A DNA stretch of 64,000 nucleotides from Leisingera sp. ANG-Vp (GCF_000813725.1 NZ_JWLD01000002.1:1-64000); one strand, 5' to 3'. Shown: positions 35,510 through 44,177, counted from the stretch's first letter. Notes: a model not told the origin generated them from the sequence alone. Numbers and translations are program-made.

Positions 35510-37327
35510 TCAATCGGCCTGGTACCACCAGACGTCGGGCATGAAGCCTGTCCGGTCGCCGTATACCGGCAAGCTGTCCGGAAAACGCATTTCCTTGACA
35601 TGGGCGATCCGGCCTGCGTCGAACTTCCAGAACGGGATCACATAGCGTCCGGCGGTCAGCACCCGGTCCAGGGCCCGCACGGCCGCGGTGAAATCTGCCG
35701 GATCCTTTGCAGTCAGCATAGCGTCTATCATCGCTTCAGCCGCCGGGCTGTCCATGCCCATCAGGTTGCGGCTGCCGGGCTGAGTGACTCCGTCGCTGCC
35801 CCAGTAGTAGCGCTGCTCATTGCCGGGGCTTAGCGATAACTCGCGGCGGTAGCGGGTGAGATCGAACTCATAGGCGTTTTGCCGTTCAACAAATTGCGCG
35901 TTATCAACGGTTTCCGGGATCAAGACGATGCCTAGCCGTTCCAGTGCGCGGGCATAGATTTCCGAGACTGTCTTCATCTCGCCATCGCCCTGCCGGATCA
36001 GCAGGCGGAGTTCCAGGGGGGCGCCTTCTGCGTTGCGCAGCACGCCGTCTGCGACGGTCCAGCCCGCATCGGAAAGAAGTTTCATCGCCTTGCGCAGGTT
36101 GCCGCGGTTGCGTTTGCTGCCATCGCCCTTGGGCAGCGTGTATCCTTCCAATGTCCCTGGCAGCAGGCTGTTATGGAAAGGCGCCAGAAGCGCCAGGACT
36201 TTACCGTCGGCCGCACCGGGCTTCAGGCCGAGTTCCGAGCCGGAAAAATACGAGGTGATACGAGGTTGAACGCCGCCGGTCACGGTGCCGTTGATGTATT
36301 CAAAGTTGAAGGCCAGCAGCAAGGCCTCGCGCACACGCCAGTCATCCAGAGGCGAACGGCGGGTGTTCATCACCAGCCCGGTCATGCCCGAAGGGCGCTG
36401 GTGCGGAATCTCGCTTTTAACCACGTCGCCGCGGGTGACGGCGGGGAAGCTGTAAGTACTGTCCCATTTGTCGGCATTGAACTCGCGCACGGCGCTTAGT
36501 TCGCCCGCTTTGAAAGCCTCGAACAGAACTGTCTGATCGCCGAAGAAATCAATGCGCAATTCATCAAAGTTCTGAGTGCCGCGGCGGAACGGCAAATCTT
36601 TGCCCCAATAGTCTGGGTTGCGGGTCAGGCTGACAAAGCGGCCCGGCTCGAAATCTGTTACCACATAGGCGCCGGTGCCGGTTGGAGCGCCGCTAATGCT
36701 GCCGCTGCCGAATTCCTTGCCCTCCCATTGCGCTTTCTTGAGGATCGGGCGCAGTCCGGCGATCAGTGCCAGCTCCCGGTCTTCGGTGTTGAAAGTCAGG
36801 CGCAGGCTGCGCGGGCCGGTCTGCTCAATGCGGTCTACCTTGCCCCAGAATCCGCGGTAGCGGGGGTGGCCCTGGGTTCCAAGAACCTCATACGACCATA
36901 TCACATCATCGATCGTGACCGGGCTGCCATCGGAGAATCGGGCCTCCTCCCGCAGGGTGAATTCGACCCAGGATCTGTCCTCGGGCACCTCAATCGATTC
37001 GGCTAAAAGCCCGTAAAGCGAGAATGGTTCGTCCCAGGACCGGCCCATCAGGCTTTCATAGCTCCAGAACCTCAGCTGCCATGGAACGGTGCCTTTGAGG
37101 GTGAAGGGGTTCAGCGAGTCAAAGCCGCCGGTATTGCCGAAAACCACCTTGCCGCCCTTTGGCGCATCCGGGTTGGCATAGGGTAAAGACACAAAATCCG
37201 GTGGCAGGGCGGGGGCTCCGTACATAGCTATGCCATGGGCTGATTCTGCTTGCGCAAAATTAACCCCGGCGAGACAAGTGATTCCGGCCAGTGCCATGCG
37301 CAGTTTCGGGAAATTTTCTTTTCTCAT
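35510..37327 (-). CDS. Extracellular solute-binding protein, family 5 (YejA-like)
   Basis: 605-residue periplasmic oligopeptide-binding protein. The signal peptide ends at about residue 27 (GVNFAQA then ES). Family-5 landmarks are GTQGHPRYRGFWGKVDRIEQ, PTGTGAYVVTDFEPGR, LTRNPDYWGKDLP and SPLDDWRVREALLLAFNFE. The length and the N-terminal AMYGAPALPPDFVSLPYANP pattern point to the YejA branch, which binds microcin C-like and murein-derived peptides. The permease and ATPase genes that should accompany it are not beside it, so it must work with components encoded elsewhere. Confidence 0.9.
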   Translation of the reverse strand: MRKENFPKLRMALAGITCLAGVNFAQAESAHGIAMYGAPALPPDFVSLPYANPDAPKGGKVVFGNTGGFDSLNPFTLKGTVPWQLRFWSYESLMGRSWDEPFSLYGLLAESIEVPEDRSWVEFTLREEARFSDGSPVTIDDVIWSYEVLGTQGHPRYRGFWGKVDRIEQTGPRSLRLTFNTEDRELALIAGLRPILKKAQWEGKEFGSGSISGAPTGTGAYVVTDFEPGRFVSLTRNPDYWGKDLPFRRGTQNFDELRIDFFGDQTVLFEAFKAGELSAVREFNADKWDSTYSFPAVTRGDVVKSEIPHQRPSGMTGLVMNTRRSPLDDWRVREALLLAFNFEYINGTVTGGVQPRITSYFSGSELGLKPGAADGKVLALLAPFHNSLLPGTLEGYTLPKGDGSKRNRGNLRKAMKLLSDAGWTVADGVLRNAEGAPLELRLLIRQGDGEMKTVSEIYARALERLGIVLIPETVDNAQFVERQNAYEFDLTRYRRELSLSPGNEQRYYWGSDGVTQPGSRNLMGMDSPAAEAMIDAMLTAKDPADFTAAVRALDRVLTAGRYVIPFWKFDAGRIAHVKEMRFPDSLPVYGDRTGFMPDVWWYQAD

Positions 37328-37407
37328 TTTGCCAACAATCCCGCTCTGCCCTTATTTTCTTGACTAGGCACGCTACGCGCGCCTTTTCGTCTTTTCAAAC
37401 TTTTAGC

Positions 37408-37436
37408 TTGGACGAAAGCCGGAAATTGCTTATAAA
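37408..37436 (+). promoter_or_regulatory. Sigma-70-type promoter of a candidate small RNA
   Basis: TTGGAC and TATAAA are separated by exactly 17 bases, five of six matches to consensus in each hexamer. Transcription would begin near 37443. Confidence 0.55.
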
Positions 37437-37442
37437 GGGATC

Positions 37443-37516
37443 ACTGCTCGATAGGTTTCTTGCCTGTATGAAACCTGCCTCAATAACTAACGCCCGCCTT
37501 GTGCGGGCGTTTTTTT
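37443..37516 (+). ncRNA. Candidate trans-acting small RNA
   Basis: From the predicted start to the end of the T-tract gives about 74 nucleotides. The first hairpin is AGGTTTC / GAAACCT with a 10-base loop (37453-37476); a short single-stranded AU-rich stretch (caataacta) follows, then an intrinsic terminator. A promoter, a hairpin, an AU-rich segment and a U-tailed terminator are the parts expected of an Hfq-bound small RNA, and hfq is in this window. No homologous family is recognised. Confidence 0.45.
37490..37516 (+). terminator. Intrinsic terminator of the candidate small RNA
   Basis: ACGCCCGC and GCGGGCGT form a perfect 8-bp stem with a CTTGT loop followed by T7. Both flanking genes point away from it or lie downstream, so it does not end either of them. 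Confidence 0.85.
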
Positions 37517-37653
37517 CTGCGCAGTTCCTTTCCACCGCTGACTGAAAATGCCCCGGCGTAAAGGCGCCGCGGCTCCGTAGTCTTACGCGTTTCTTTTGCA
37601 TCTGCAGCATGGCACAGTGCGGCCAGTTTCAGTCAGCTGAGAGGTAGAGAGAC

Positions 37654-38427
37654 ATGTCCTTGCAAGGAAAGACAGCCGTAGTCACCGGGTCGAACTCCGG
37701 CATCGGCCTCGGCGTCGCGCGCGAGCTTGCGCGCGCGGGCGCAAACGTGGTGCTGAATTCTTTCACTGACCGCGAGGAGGATCACGCGCTGGCAGAAGCC
37801 ATCGCCCGTGAATTCAGCGTCAAGGCCCAGTACATCCAAGCTGATATGTCCAAGGGGGAGGACTGCCGGGCACTGGTCGAAAAGGCGGACGCCTGCGATA
37901 TTCTGATCAACAATGCAGGCATCCAGCATGTGGCGCCGATTGATGAGTTCCCGCAGGGCAAGTGGGATGCGATCATTGCGATCAACATGAACTCGAATTT
38001 CCACACTATGGCGGCCGCTCTGCCCAGGATGCGCGCGGCCGGCTGGGGACGGATCGTCAATATCGCCTCGGCGCACGGCCTGACGGCTTCGCCTTACAAG
38101 GCGGCCTATGTGGCGGCCAAACACGGTGTTGTCGGGATGACCAAGACTGTGGCGCTGGAAACCGCTGAGGAGCCGATCACCTGCAATGCGATCTGCCCGG
38201 GCTATGTGCTGACACCTCTGGTGGAGGCGCAGATTCCGGACACCATGGAGAAATACGGCATGGGCCGCGAGGAGGTGATCAAGAAGGTGATGCTGGAACG
38301 GCAGCCGAGCCGGGAGTTCGCCACGGTTGAGCAGTTGGGCGGCACGGCAGTGTTTCTGTGTTCGGATGCGGCTGCCCAGATCACTGGAACCACGCTCAGT
38401 GTCGATGGCGGCTGGACTGCGCTGTAG
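37654..38427 (+). CDS. bdhA: 3-hydroxybutyrate dehydrogenase
   Basis: 257-residue short-chain dehydrogenase that oxidises D-3-hydroxybutyrate to acetoacetate when polyhydroxybutyrate stores are used. The cofactor motif VVTGSNSGIGLG, the NNAGIQHVAPI stretch, the catalytic Ser in IASAHGLTAS with YVAAKHG, and ICPGYVLTPLVEAQI are all characteristic of this subfamily. GAGAG precedes the ATG. A patatin-like hydrolase gene follows on the same strand. Confidence 0.93.
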   Translation: MSLQGKTAVVTGSNSGIGLGVARELARAGANVVLNSFTDREEDHALAEAIAREFSVKAQYIQADMSKGEDCRALVEKADACDILINNAGIQHVAPIDEFPQGKWDAIIAINMNSNFHTMAAALPRMRAAGWGRIVNIASAHGLTASPYKAAYVAAKHGVVGMTKTVALETAEEPITCNAICPGYVLTPLVEAQIPDTMEKYGMGREEVIKKVMLERQPSREFATVEQLGGTAVFLCSDAAAQITGTTLSVDGGWTAL

Positions 38428-38484
38428 GCGGCAGACGGAGAAGGCGGGAGGGGGCCGGCCCCCTCTTGCCCCTGCGAGGCAATT

Positions 38485-38513
38485 CACCCCCGGAGTATTT
38501 TGACAAAGGTGAA
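38485..38513 (+). repeat. Intergenic motif, copy 2 (diverged)
   Basis: CCCCCGGAGTATTTTGACAAAGG resembles in layout the motif at 21040-21073: a C/G-rich palindromic start, GTATTT, then a purine-rich tail. Both lie just downstream of a dehydrogenase gene. Similarity is judged by eye. Confidence 0.3.
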
Positions 38514-38528
38514 ATTGGCAGGTGCTTT

Positions 38529-39557
38529 ATGGTGAAACGGATTAATCTGGCTCTGCAGGGCGGGGGCGCGCACGGGGCGTTTACCTGGGGTGTGCTCGAC
38601 AGGCTGCTGGAGGACGAAGACGTCGAGGTGGCAGCGATTACAGGCACCTCTGCCGGGGCGCTGAATGGGGCTGCCTTCAAGTCCGGCATGGTGCAAGGCG
38701 GCCGCGGCGGCGCCAGGGAGGCGCTGGACAGCTTGTGGCAGCGGATGGGCGCAGTCGGCGACATGCGGTTTGCCAACTGGCTGACGCAGCTGGATGCCGT
38801 TGCCTGGGCCGGTGCGCTGGAGGCAATGATGCCGTTTTCGCCGATGGAAACCATGGGGCAGGTGATTTCACCCTATCACTATGGCCCGTTCTACAAGAAT
38901 CCGCTGCGCGAGGTGGTGGCGCAATTCTGTTTTGATGACGTCTGCGCCGGGGCAGGGCCGGAGCTGTTCATTTGTGCGACCTGTGTGCGCACCGGCAAGA
39001 TCCGGGTGTTTGAAGGAGCTGAAATCAGCACCGATGCGGTTCTGGCCTCGGCCTGCCTGCCGGATCTGTTTCAGGCGGTGGAGATCAAGGATCCGGAGAC
39101 CGGGCGGCTGGAAGCCTATTGGGATGGCGGCTTTACCGGAAACCCGGCGCTGTTTCCGCTGTTCCGCGAAGGCTTGCCGGGCGATGTGGTGGTCGTGAAT
39201 ATCAATCCGCTTGAGCGGGACGAGATTCCGAAGACGCCGCAGCAGATCCGCAACCGGGTGAACGAGATCAGCTTCAACTCCTCGCTGCTGCGCGAACTCA
39301 GGGCAATTTCCTTTGTTCAACGGCTGCTTGAGGACGGCACGCTGGAGCCCGGAAGGATGAAGCAGGTGCGGGTGCATATGATTGCGGACGATGCCCTGAT
39401 GACGCAGCTGTCAGTCAGCACCAAGCTGATCCCGGTCCCCCAGATCCTGGCGCGGCTCAAGGCAGCAGGGCGGGAGGCGGCAGAGCGCTTTTTGGCGCGG
39501 GACAGGGCAAACCTTGGCGTGCAGTCCTCGGTGGACCTGCCAGCTATGTTCGGCTGA
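38529..39557 (+). CDS. Patatin-like phospholipase/hydrolase
   Basis: 342 residues with the patatin catalytic dyad: oxyanion motif LQGGGAHGAF at the N terminus, nucleophile serine in GTSAGALNG and Asp in YWDGGFTGNP. No signal peptide, so cytoplasmic. It may hydrolyse lipids or, given its place after bdhA, help mobilise polyhydroxybutyrate; that is inference from position only. The ATG at 38529 starts the motif-bearing sequence directly; the frame upstream runs into bdhA. Its stop is three bases from the stop of the convergent DUF502 gene. Confidence 0.88.
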   Translation: MVKRINLALQGGGAHGAFTWGVLDRLLEDEDVEVAAITGTSAGALNGAAFKSGMVQGGRGGAREALDSLWQRMGAVGDMRFANWLTQLDAVAWAGALEAMMPFSPMETMGQVISPYHYGPFYKNPLREVVAQFCFDDVCAGAGPELFICATCVRTGKIRVFEGAEISTDAVLASACLPDLFQAVEIKDPETGRLEAYWDGGFTGNPALFPLFREGLPGDVVVVNINPLERDEIPKTPQQIRNRVNEISFNSSLLRELRAISFVQRLLEDGTLEPGRMKQVRVHMIADDALMTQLSVSTKLIPVPQILARLKAAGREAAERFLARDRANLGVQSSVDLPAMFG

Positions 39558-39560
39558 GGC

Positions 39561-40247
39561 TTACTTGCCTATCACCGGCGGCTGGGTCGGGTCCTTGGGG
39601 TTGGGATAGACAAGCCCTGCCGAGATCACCAGCTTGGCAGAATCTTCCACCGACATTTCCAGCTCGATCACGTCCTCTTCGGGAACGAACAGCAAAAAGC
39701 CCGAGGTCGGGTTCGGGGTGGTCGGAAGGAAGACACTCACCAGCCCGCCGCTGGTCTCGGCCCGCTCGGCGATTTCCCCCTTGGCGTTGGTGGAGATGAA
39801 GCCGATGGCCCAGATGCCCTTGCGCGGGTACTGCACAAGGCAGGCTTTTTCAAAACTGCGTTCAGACTGGGCAAAGACGGTTTCCGAGATCTGCTTGATG
39901 CCGGAATAGACTGTGCGCACCACCGGCATCCGGTCCACCAGGCTTTCGGCAAAACTGATCAGCGAGCGGCCGAGGATGCCTTTGGCGATCCAGCCGACCA
40001 CGATCGTGAACAAGAGGAAGATGATCAGCCCGACGCCGCGCAGGTTGATGCCGATATACTGCTCCGGGCGGAACGTGGTGGGCACCAGCGGCAGCACCAC
40101 GCTGTCGATCCAGCCCATCACCGACCACAGCAGCCAGACCGTCAGCCCCACCGGTGCGATGACCACGATGCCGGTAAAGAAGGAGGCGCGCAGGCTGGCA
40201 AACAACCCGGGGCGGCGGTGCGGTTCTTCGTCGAAAGGCGTGGTCAT
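39561..40247 (-). CDS. DUF502 family membrane protein
   Basis: 228 residues. Two transmembrane helices (FFTGIVVIAPVGLTVWLLW and GVGLIIFLLFTIVVGWIAKG) precede a conserved soluble part (VRTVYSGIKQISETVF, VFLPTTPNPTSGFLLFVPEEDV). This is the DUF502 signature; plant relatives (LCV/COV1) act in membranes, the bacterial role is unknown. It is monocistronic and has only three bases between its stop and that of the convergent patatin gene. Confidence 0.9.
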   Translation of the reverse strand: MTTPFDEEPHRRPGLFASLRASFFTGIVVIAPVGLTVWLLWSVMGWIDSVVLPLVPTTFRPEQYIGINLRGVGLIIFLLFTIVVGWIAKGILGRSLISFAESLVDRMPVVRTVYSGIKQISETVFAQSERSFEKACLVQYPRKGIWAIGFISTNAKGEIAERAETSGGLVSVFLPTTPNPTSGFLLFVPEEDVIELEMSVEDSAKLVISAGLVYPNPKDPTQPPVIGK

Positions 40248-40327
40248 CGGTCTGCTTTACAGGAAATTCGAGGGGAACCTAGGCACTGATGCCGTGCCAA
40301 GCAATGGCATTGGTCCGGAAAATCAAG

Positions 40328-41242
40328 TCATTGTGTCAGTTTGTTCAGTTCCTGTGCGATCTTTGCCGCCAGCCGGGCGTTGTTGCGCACCAGGGCGATG
40401 TTGGCAGTCAGCGAGCGGCCTTCGGTCAGCTCGAAGATCCGGCGCAGCAGGAACGGCGTGACGTCCTTGCCGGTGACACCCTGTGCGTCGGCTTCGGACT
40501 GGGCCTGGGCAATAACCGGAGCCAGATCTTCAGCAGCAATCTGAGCGTCTGCCGGGATCGGGTTGGCAATCAGCTGGCCGCCGGGCAGATCCATCGCCTG
40601 GCGGGTGGCGTGGGCGCGGGCGATCTGGGCGGGGTCATCCATCCGCAAAGGCGCTTTCAGATCCGATTGCGCCGACCAGAAGGCAGGGAAGCTGTCCTGG
40701 CCATAGGCGATCACCGGCACACCCTGGGTTTCCAGCACTTCCAGCGTCTTCGGCAGGTCGAGAATTGCCTTCGCACCCGCTGCCACAACGGTGACCGGCG
40801 TCTGCGCCAGTTCCATCAGGTCGGCGGAAATGTCGAAAGTGGTTTCGGCCCCCTTATGCACGCCGCCAATGCCGCCGGTTGCAAAAACACCGATGCCAGC
40901 CAGGCGGGCTGCGATCATGGTCGCGGCGACGGTTGTGGCGCCGGTGCTGCCGGTGGCGATGCAGGCGGGCATATCGGCACGGGAGATCTTGGCAACGCCC
41001 TTGGCTTGGCCCAGCGACTGCAGCTGATCGGGGTCCAATCCCACATGCAATACACCGTTCATCACCGCCATTGTTGCAGGCACGGCGCCAGCTTCGCGGA
41101 TGTCCTGTTCGACTTGCGCCGCCACCTCGACATTCTGCGGATAAGGCATGCCGTGGGTGATGATGGTGCTTTCCAGCGCAACAATGGCGCGGCCCTCGGC
41201 CTTGGCGGCCTGGACTTCGGACGAATACTGGATCTCGATCAC
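40328..41242 (-). CDS. psuG: Pseudouridine-5'-phosphate glycosidase
   Basis: 304 residues; cleaves the C-C glycosidic bond of pseudouridine 5'-phosphate to uracil and ribose 5-phosphate. Signature pieces are VALESTIITHGMPYP with Glu24, GSTGATTVAATM, GGIGGVHKGAE and AAGAKAILDLPKTLE with the Schiff-base Lys158, and the C-terminal FLLRRI. Start codon is GTG at 41242, whose GTGA overlaps the psuK stop by four bases, so both are coupled. Confidence 0.95.
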   Translation of the reverse strand: MIEIQYSSEVQAAKAEGRAIVALESTIITHGMPYPQNVEVAAQVEQDIREAGAVPATMAVMNGVLHVGLDPDQLQSLGQAKGVAKISRADMPACIATGSTGATTVAATMIAARLAGIGVFATGGIGGVHKGAETTFDISADLMELAQTPVTVVAAGAKAILDLPKTLEVLETQGVPVIAYGQDSFPAFWSAQSDLKAPLRMDDPAQIARAHATRQAMDLPGGQLIANPIPADAQIAAEDLAPVIAQAQSEADAQGVTGKDVTPFLLRRIFELTEGRSLTANIALVRNNARLAAKIAQELNKLTQ

Positions 41243-42147
41243 AGCGGGGGTTCTCCTGAAACGTAAGTGGCTGCGGCCTTGAGCGCCGAAGCCAATGCGG
41301 ATTGGCGGTCCTCTCCGCGCGCTTCTGCGGCGATGTGGGCGGCCATGAAGGTATCTCCGGCGCCGGTTACGCGGGCAACCGTGACGCGGGGAGGGATAAG
41401 AGTGATGGCGCCTTCCGAAGTGGCTTCTGTAGCGGAACTGCCGCCATCTGTGACCAGTACCCGGGCCGCGCCGCGATCCAGCAGCACTTTGGAGGCAGTT
41501 TCGCTGTCAGTGAATTCAGACTGGCAGAGGATGCCGGCTTCCTCGAGATTGACATATAGCGTGCCGCGGGTGCGGCTGAGGAAGGGGCGCAGCCGTTCTG
41601 CCTTGCCGGGTGAGGCTGGGGCCACGCGCAGATCAGCTTTGGCAAAGGCCGGGCTGGCGGCGATGTCGTCCAGCAGCGAGAGCGTCAGGTTTCCGTCCAG
41701 GGCAACCTGGCCTGCAAAAGGTGCGGCTTCGGTGCCCAGAGTGCCATCGGACAGCGGGCGCAGGATCTTGTCGCCTGCGGCCTCCAGCGAATGGGCATCG
41801 GCAATCGCGGCAATCAGCCCGTTGGCGCCTTCCACGGCCATATAACGGTCAGTGGGCAGATCCTCAGAGCGGTAGACATAGTCTGTGATCAGGCCGAAGT
41901 GGCCGCAGGCATTGATCAGTTCATCGCCTTCCGGGTCGCGGCCCACGGCGGTCAGAAGCGCCGGTTTCATTCCGAAACGGGAGAGTGTCATGGCGATGTT
42001 CATGGCGACGCCGCCGGGCAAGCGGGTGATACGGCCTGGCATGTCGGAACCGCGCTGCATTTCCGTGGTGCAGCGGCCAATGATATCCCAAAGGACGGAC
42101 CCGATGCACAGAATGCCGGGAGACTGAGGGGCTGAAGCTTGTGTCAT
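41239..42147 (-). CDS. psuK: Pseudouridine kinase (PfkB family)
   Basis: 302-residue ribokinase-fold sugar kinase. The N-terminal CIGSVLWDIIGR, the LPGGVAMNIAMTLSRFG motif and the C-terminal ATP/anion-hole motif VTGAGDTFMAAH are PfkB hallmarks; the GAGD aspartate is the base. It phosphorylates pseudouridine for PsuG, which follows with a four-base overlap. No pseudouridine transporter gene is next to the pair. It lies 41 bases after the DUF4198 gene on the same strand, with only a short hairpin between. Confidence 0.92.
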   Translation of the reverse strand: MTQASAPQSPGILCIGSVLWDIIGRCTTEMQRGSDMPGRITRLPGGVAMNIAMTLSRFGMKPALLTAVGRDPEGDELINACGHFGLITDYVYRSEDLPTDRYMAVEGANGLIAAIADAHSLEAAGDKILRPLSDGTLGTEAAPFAGQVALDGNLTLSLLDDIAASPAFAKADLRVAPASPGKAERLRPFLSRTRGTLYVNLEEAGILCQSEFTDSETASKVLLDRGAARVLVTDGGSSATEATSEGAITLIPPRVTVARVTGAGDTFMAAHIAAEARGEDRQSALASALKAAATYVSGEPPL

Positions 42148-42188
42148 AATGACCTATTGCCGCCTTTGGGCGGGCACTTCAAGCCGCA

Positions 42189-42998
42189 TCACCGGATGGG
42201 GACAGCAAAGGTGAGCGACGCCCAAAGGCTTTCCCATACGTAATCTTTGCCTTTAGGGGCGGGACGCAGCACCACTGCATCCAACAGGTAGTCATGGCCC
42301 GGAGCAACGGGAATGGAGGCCTCGCCCTGCGGATCCGTCAACTGGGTGGTGACTGAGACAGTGCCGTCTGGCGCCCTTGAAAATATCTCAACCTGAGCCT
42401 GCGGCCGCGGGGCGCCCTGATAGAGGACCCGTACAGGCAGGCCATTGGCCAGGTCATCGGTATAGGGGTTGGCGAGGGCGAGGATTTCCGTTTCAAGACC
42501 GGTGTTGCTGTCGCTGCCTTGGCCGCTGCCAACCGCAACCAGCGCCTTGGCGTGGCGGGTATATTGCTCCGTGAACCCGGCCTTGGGCAGGCCAAGTGCT
42601 TCGTGCTGCGGCCGGACGCCTTCAAATCCCTTGTGGTCAATGAAGGCCTGAAACTCTTCCCAAGTGTCATAGGTCAGCGTTTGCGGCTGGGTCTGATGAA
42701 TGAGGACAGCAAGCCCATCCCCTACGGCGTCCCCGGTGAAGGCGGGCATGTCGCCCATCCGGCCATGGTAAGGGGCTGCCGCTTTGCTCTGCATCACCTC
42801 GAACCGGGCAATGCGATGATCAAGATAGGGCTGCTCTGCGCCGTTGAATTCCTGCCCGTTGCGCAGCCTTGCCACAAGCGGTTCACCGGAATCGACTTGA
42901 TATTTTTCCGGCTCAATCCAAAACTCGTGGGATAACAGCGGGGCGGACCCCAAAGTCAGGCCGGCACAAAGTATTGAGCAAAACAGGCGGGATTGCAT
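42189..42998 (-). CDS. Periplasmic DUF4198 protein
   Basis: 269 residues. The signal peptide MQSRLFCSILCAGLTLGS ends near residue 22, giving a mature protein that begins HEFWIEPEKYQVDSGE, the DUF4198 signature; the C-terminal part (PQGEASIPVAPGHDYLLDAV) is the usual Ig-like end. DUF4198 proteins occur with nickel or cobalt uptake systems, which fits the divergent HupE/UreJ-like gene. The ATG at 42998 overlaps the HupE ATG in antiparallel fashion; AAGGA for it lies inside the hupE coding sequence. Confidence 0.85.
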   Translation of the reverse strand: MQSRLFCSILCAGLTLGSAPLLSHEFWIEPEKYQVDSGEPLVARLRNGQEFNGAEQPYLDHRIARFEVMQSKAAAPYHGRMGDMPAFTGDAVGDGLAVLIHQTQPQTLTYDTWEEFQAFIDHKGFEGVRPQHEALGLPKAGFTEQYTRHAKALVAVGSGQGSDSNTGLETEILALANPYTDDLANGLPVRVLYQGAPRPQAQVEIFSRAPDGTVSVTTQLTDPQGEASIPVAPGHDYLLDAVVLRPAPKGKDYVWESLWASLTFAVPIR

Positions 42999-44148
42999 GA
43001 GAGTTTCCTTGATTGCCGGCAGGTGCCTGACTTGGCTGCAGTTTCTATTTGCGCTGGTGTTCTGCACAGTTGCAATAGCTGCCGCCGGTGCCCGGGCGCA
43101 TGAGGTGACGCCCGCCGTTGCTGACTTCTCGGTTAAGGAGGGGAAGATCACCCTGGACCTCCGCCTGAATGTTGAGGCCTTTGTCGCCGGGATCAATTTG
43201 GACGGGCTGTCGGACACCAACCAGACAGAGCAATCCGCCGACTACGACGAACTGCGCACCTTGGATGCCCGCGAGCTGGAGCCGATGGTGCGCCTCTTTA
43301 CCGAGGAATGGCTGTCAACTTTTTCATTGCAGGCGGGCGGACCGGTTGAGCTGAACGTTTCAACGATCACCATTCCGGATGTCGGGGACGCCAACCTGCC
43401 GCGCGCGTCTTTTCTGGAACTGACCGGAGAGCTCCCTGCAGATGCCCGAAGCCTGCGCATTGCATGGCCTGTTGGATCCGGTGGTGTGGTCCTGCGGCAG
43501 AACGGGGTGGAGGCGCCCTATACCGGTTACCTGCAAGGGGGTGAGACCTCGCCGCCGATTGCCCTAGGCGGCGGTTCTGCTCAAACACCGGTCGAAGCCT
43601 TCTTGGAATACATTCCTGTGGGTTTCACCCATATCCTGCCAATGGGACTGGATCATATCCTGTTTGTGCTGGGGCTGTTCTTCCTCAGCCCGCGGGTTCG
43701 GCCGCTGCTGCTGCAGGTGAGCGTGTTCACCGTTGCCCATACCATCACCCTGGCACTGGGCGCGCTGGGCATGGTCAATGTGAACCCTGGCATCGTCGAG
43801 CCGCTGATTGCGCTGTCGATTGTTTTTGTTGCGGTCGAGAACATTTTCGTCCGCAGGCTGCACAGCTGGCGGACTTTTGTCATCTTCGGTTTCGGACTGC
43901 TGCACGGGTTGGGGTTTGCCTCGGTGCTGGGAGAGTTTGGCTTGCCGCCCAGTCAATTCCTGCCCGCTCTGATCGGATTCAACGTGGGCGTGGAACTTGG
44001 CCAGCTTACCGTGATTGCAGCGGCCTATTTGGGTGTTCGGCTATGGTTCGGGCGGCACCCGAAATACCGTGGCCGGGTGGCGATTCCGGCCTCGGTTACC
44101 ATCGCGATGATTGGCAGCTACTGGTTTGTGGAGCGGGTGTTCCTGTAA
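42997..44148 (+). CDS. HupE/UreJ-2 family membrane protein
   Basis: 383 residues. A signal sequence (about 1-34, ending ARA before HEV) and a periplasmic domain of about 170 residues precede six to seven membrane helices. The HupE_UreJ_2 region shows GFTHILPMGLDHILFVLGLFF, VAHTITLALG and GLLHGLGFASVLGEFGLP, with histidines placed for metal transport. It may bring nickel or cobalt across the inner membrane. The ATG at 42997 is preceded by AGGCGGG. The gene is divergent from, and overlaps the start of, the DUF4198 gene. Confidence 0.88.
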   Translation: MRVSLIAGRCLTWLQFLFALVFCTVAIAAAGARAHEVTPAVADFSVKEGKITLDLRLNVEAFVAGINLDGLSDTNQTEQSADYDELRTLDARELEPMVRLFTEEWLSTFSLQAGGPVELNVSTITIPDVGDANLPRASFLELTGELPADARSLRIAWPVGSGGVVLRQNGVEAPYTGYLQGGETSPPIALGGGSAQTPVEAFLEYIPVGFTHILPMGLDHILFVLGLFFLSPRVRPLLLQVSVFTVAHTITLALGALGMVNVNPGIVEPLIALSIVFVAVENIFVRRLHSWRTFVIFGFGLLHGLGFASVLGEFGLPPSQFLPALIGFNVGVELGQLTVIAAAYLGVRLWFGRHPKYRGRVAIPASVTIAMIGSYWFVERVFL

Positions 44149-44177
44149 ACGCCCGCCAGTGAAGTCCAGCGAGGATT

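Larger units (their letters stand above)
37328..37653. other. Intergenic region of 326 bases: small RNA candidate and bdhA leader
   Basis: The region separates two divergent genes. Its left part holds the leader of the solute-binding protein gene, the middle a promoter, a hairpin and an intrinsic terminator that look like a self-contained short transcript, and the right part the bdhA leader, including the TGC-rich stretch TTGCATCTGCAGCATGGCAC near 37600. I see no protein-coding frame with a ribosome binding site in it. Confidence 0.6.

Noticed and set aside
37291-37545. An 84-codon plus-strand frame over the small RNA region
   Set aside because: It starts inside the divergent solute-binding protein gene, has no ribosome binding site, and passes through the terminator hairpin; a non-coding transcript explains the region better.
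37590-37625. TGC-rich stretch before bdhA considered as a PhaR-type operator
   Set aside because: The CTGC/GCAG spacing does not clearly match the pattern I remember, so no site is claimed.
42148-42188. Short GC hairpin between the DUF4198 gene and psuK considered as a terminator
   Set aside because: The stem is only about five base pairs with no T-tract, so operon separation here is undecided rather than supported.
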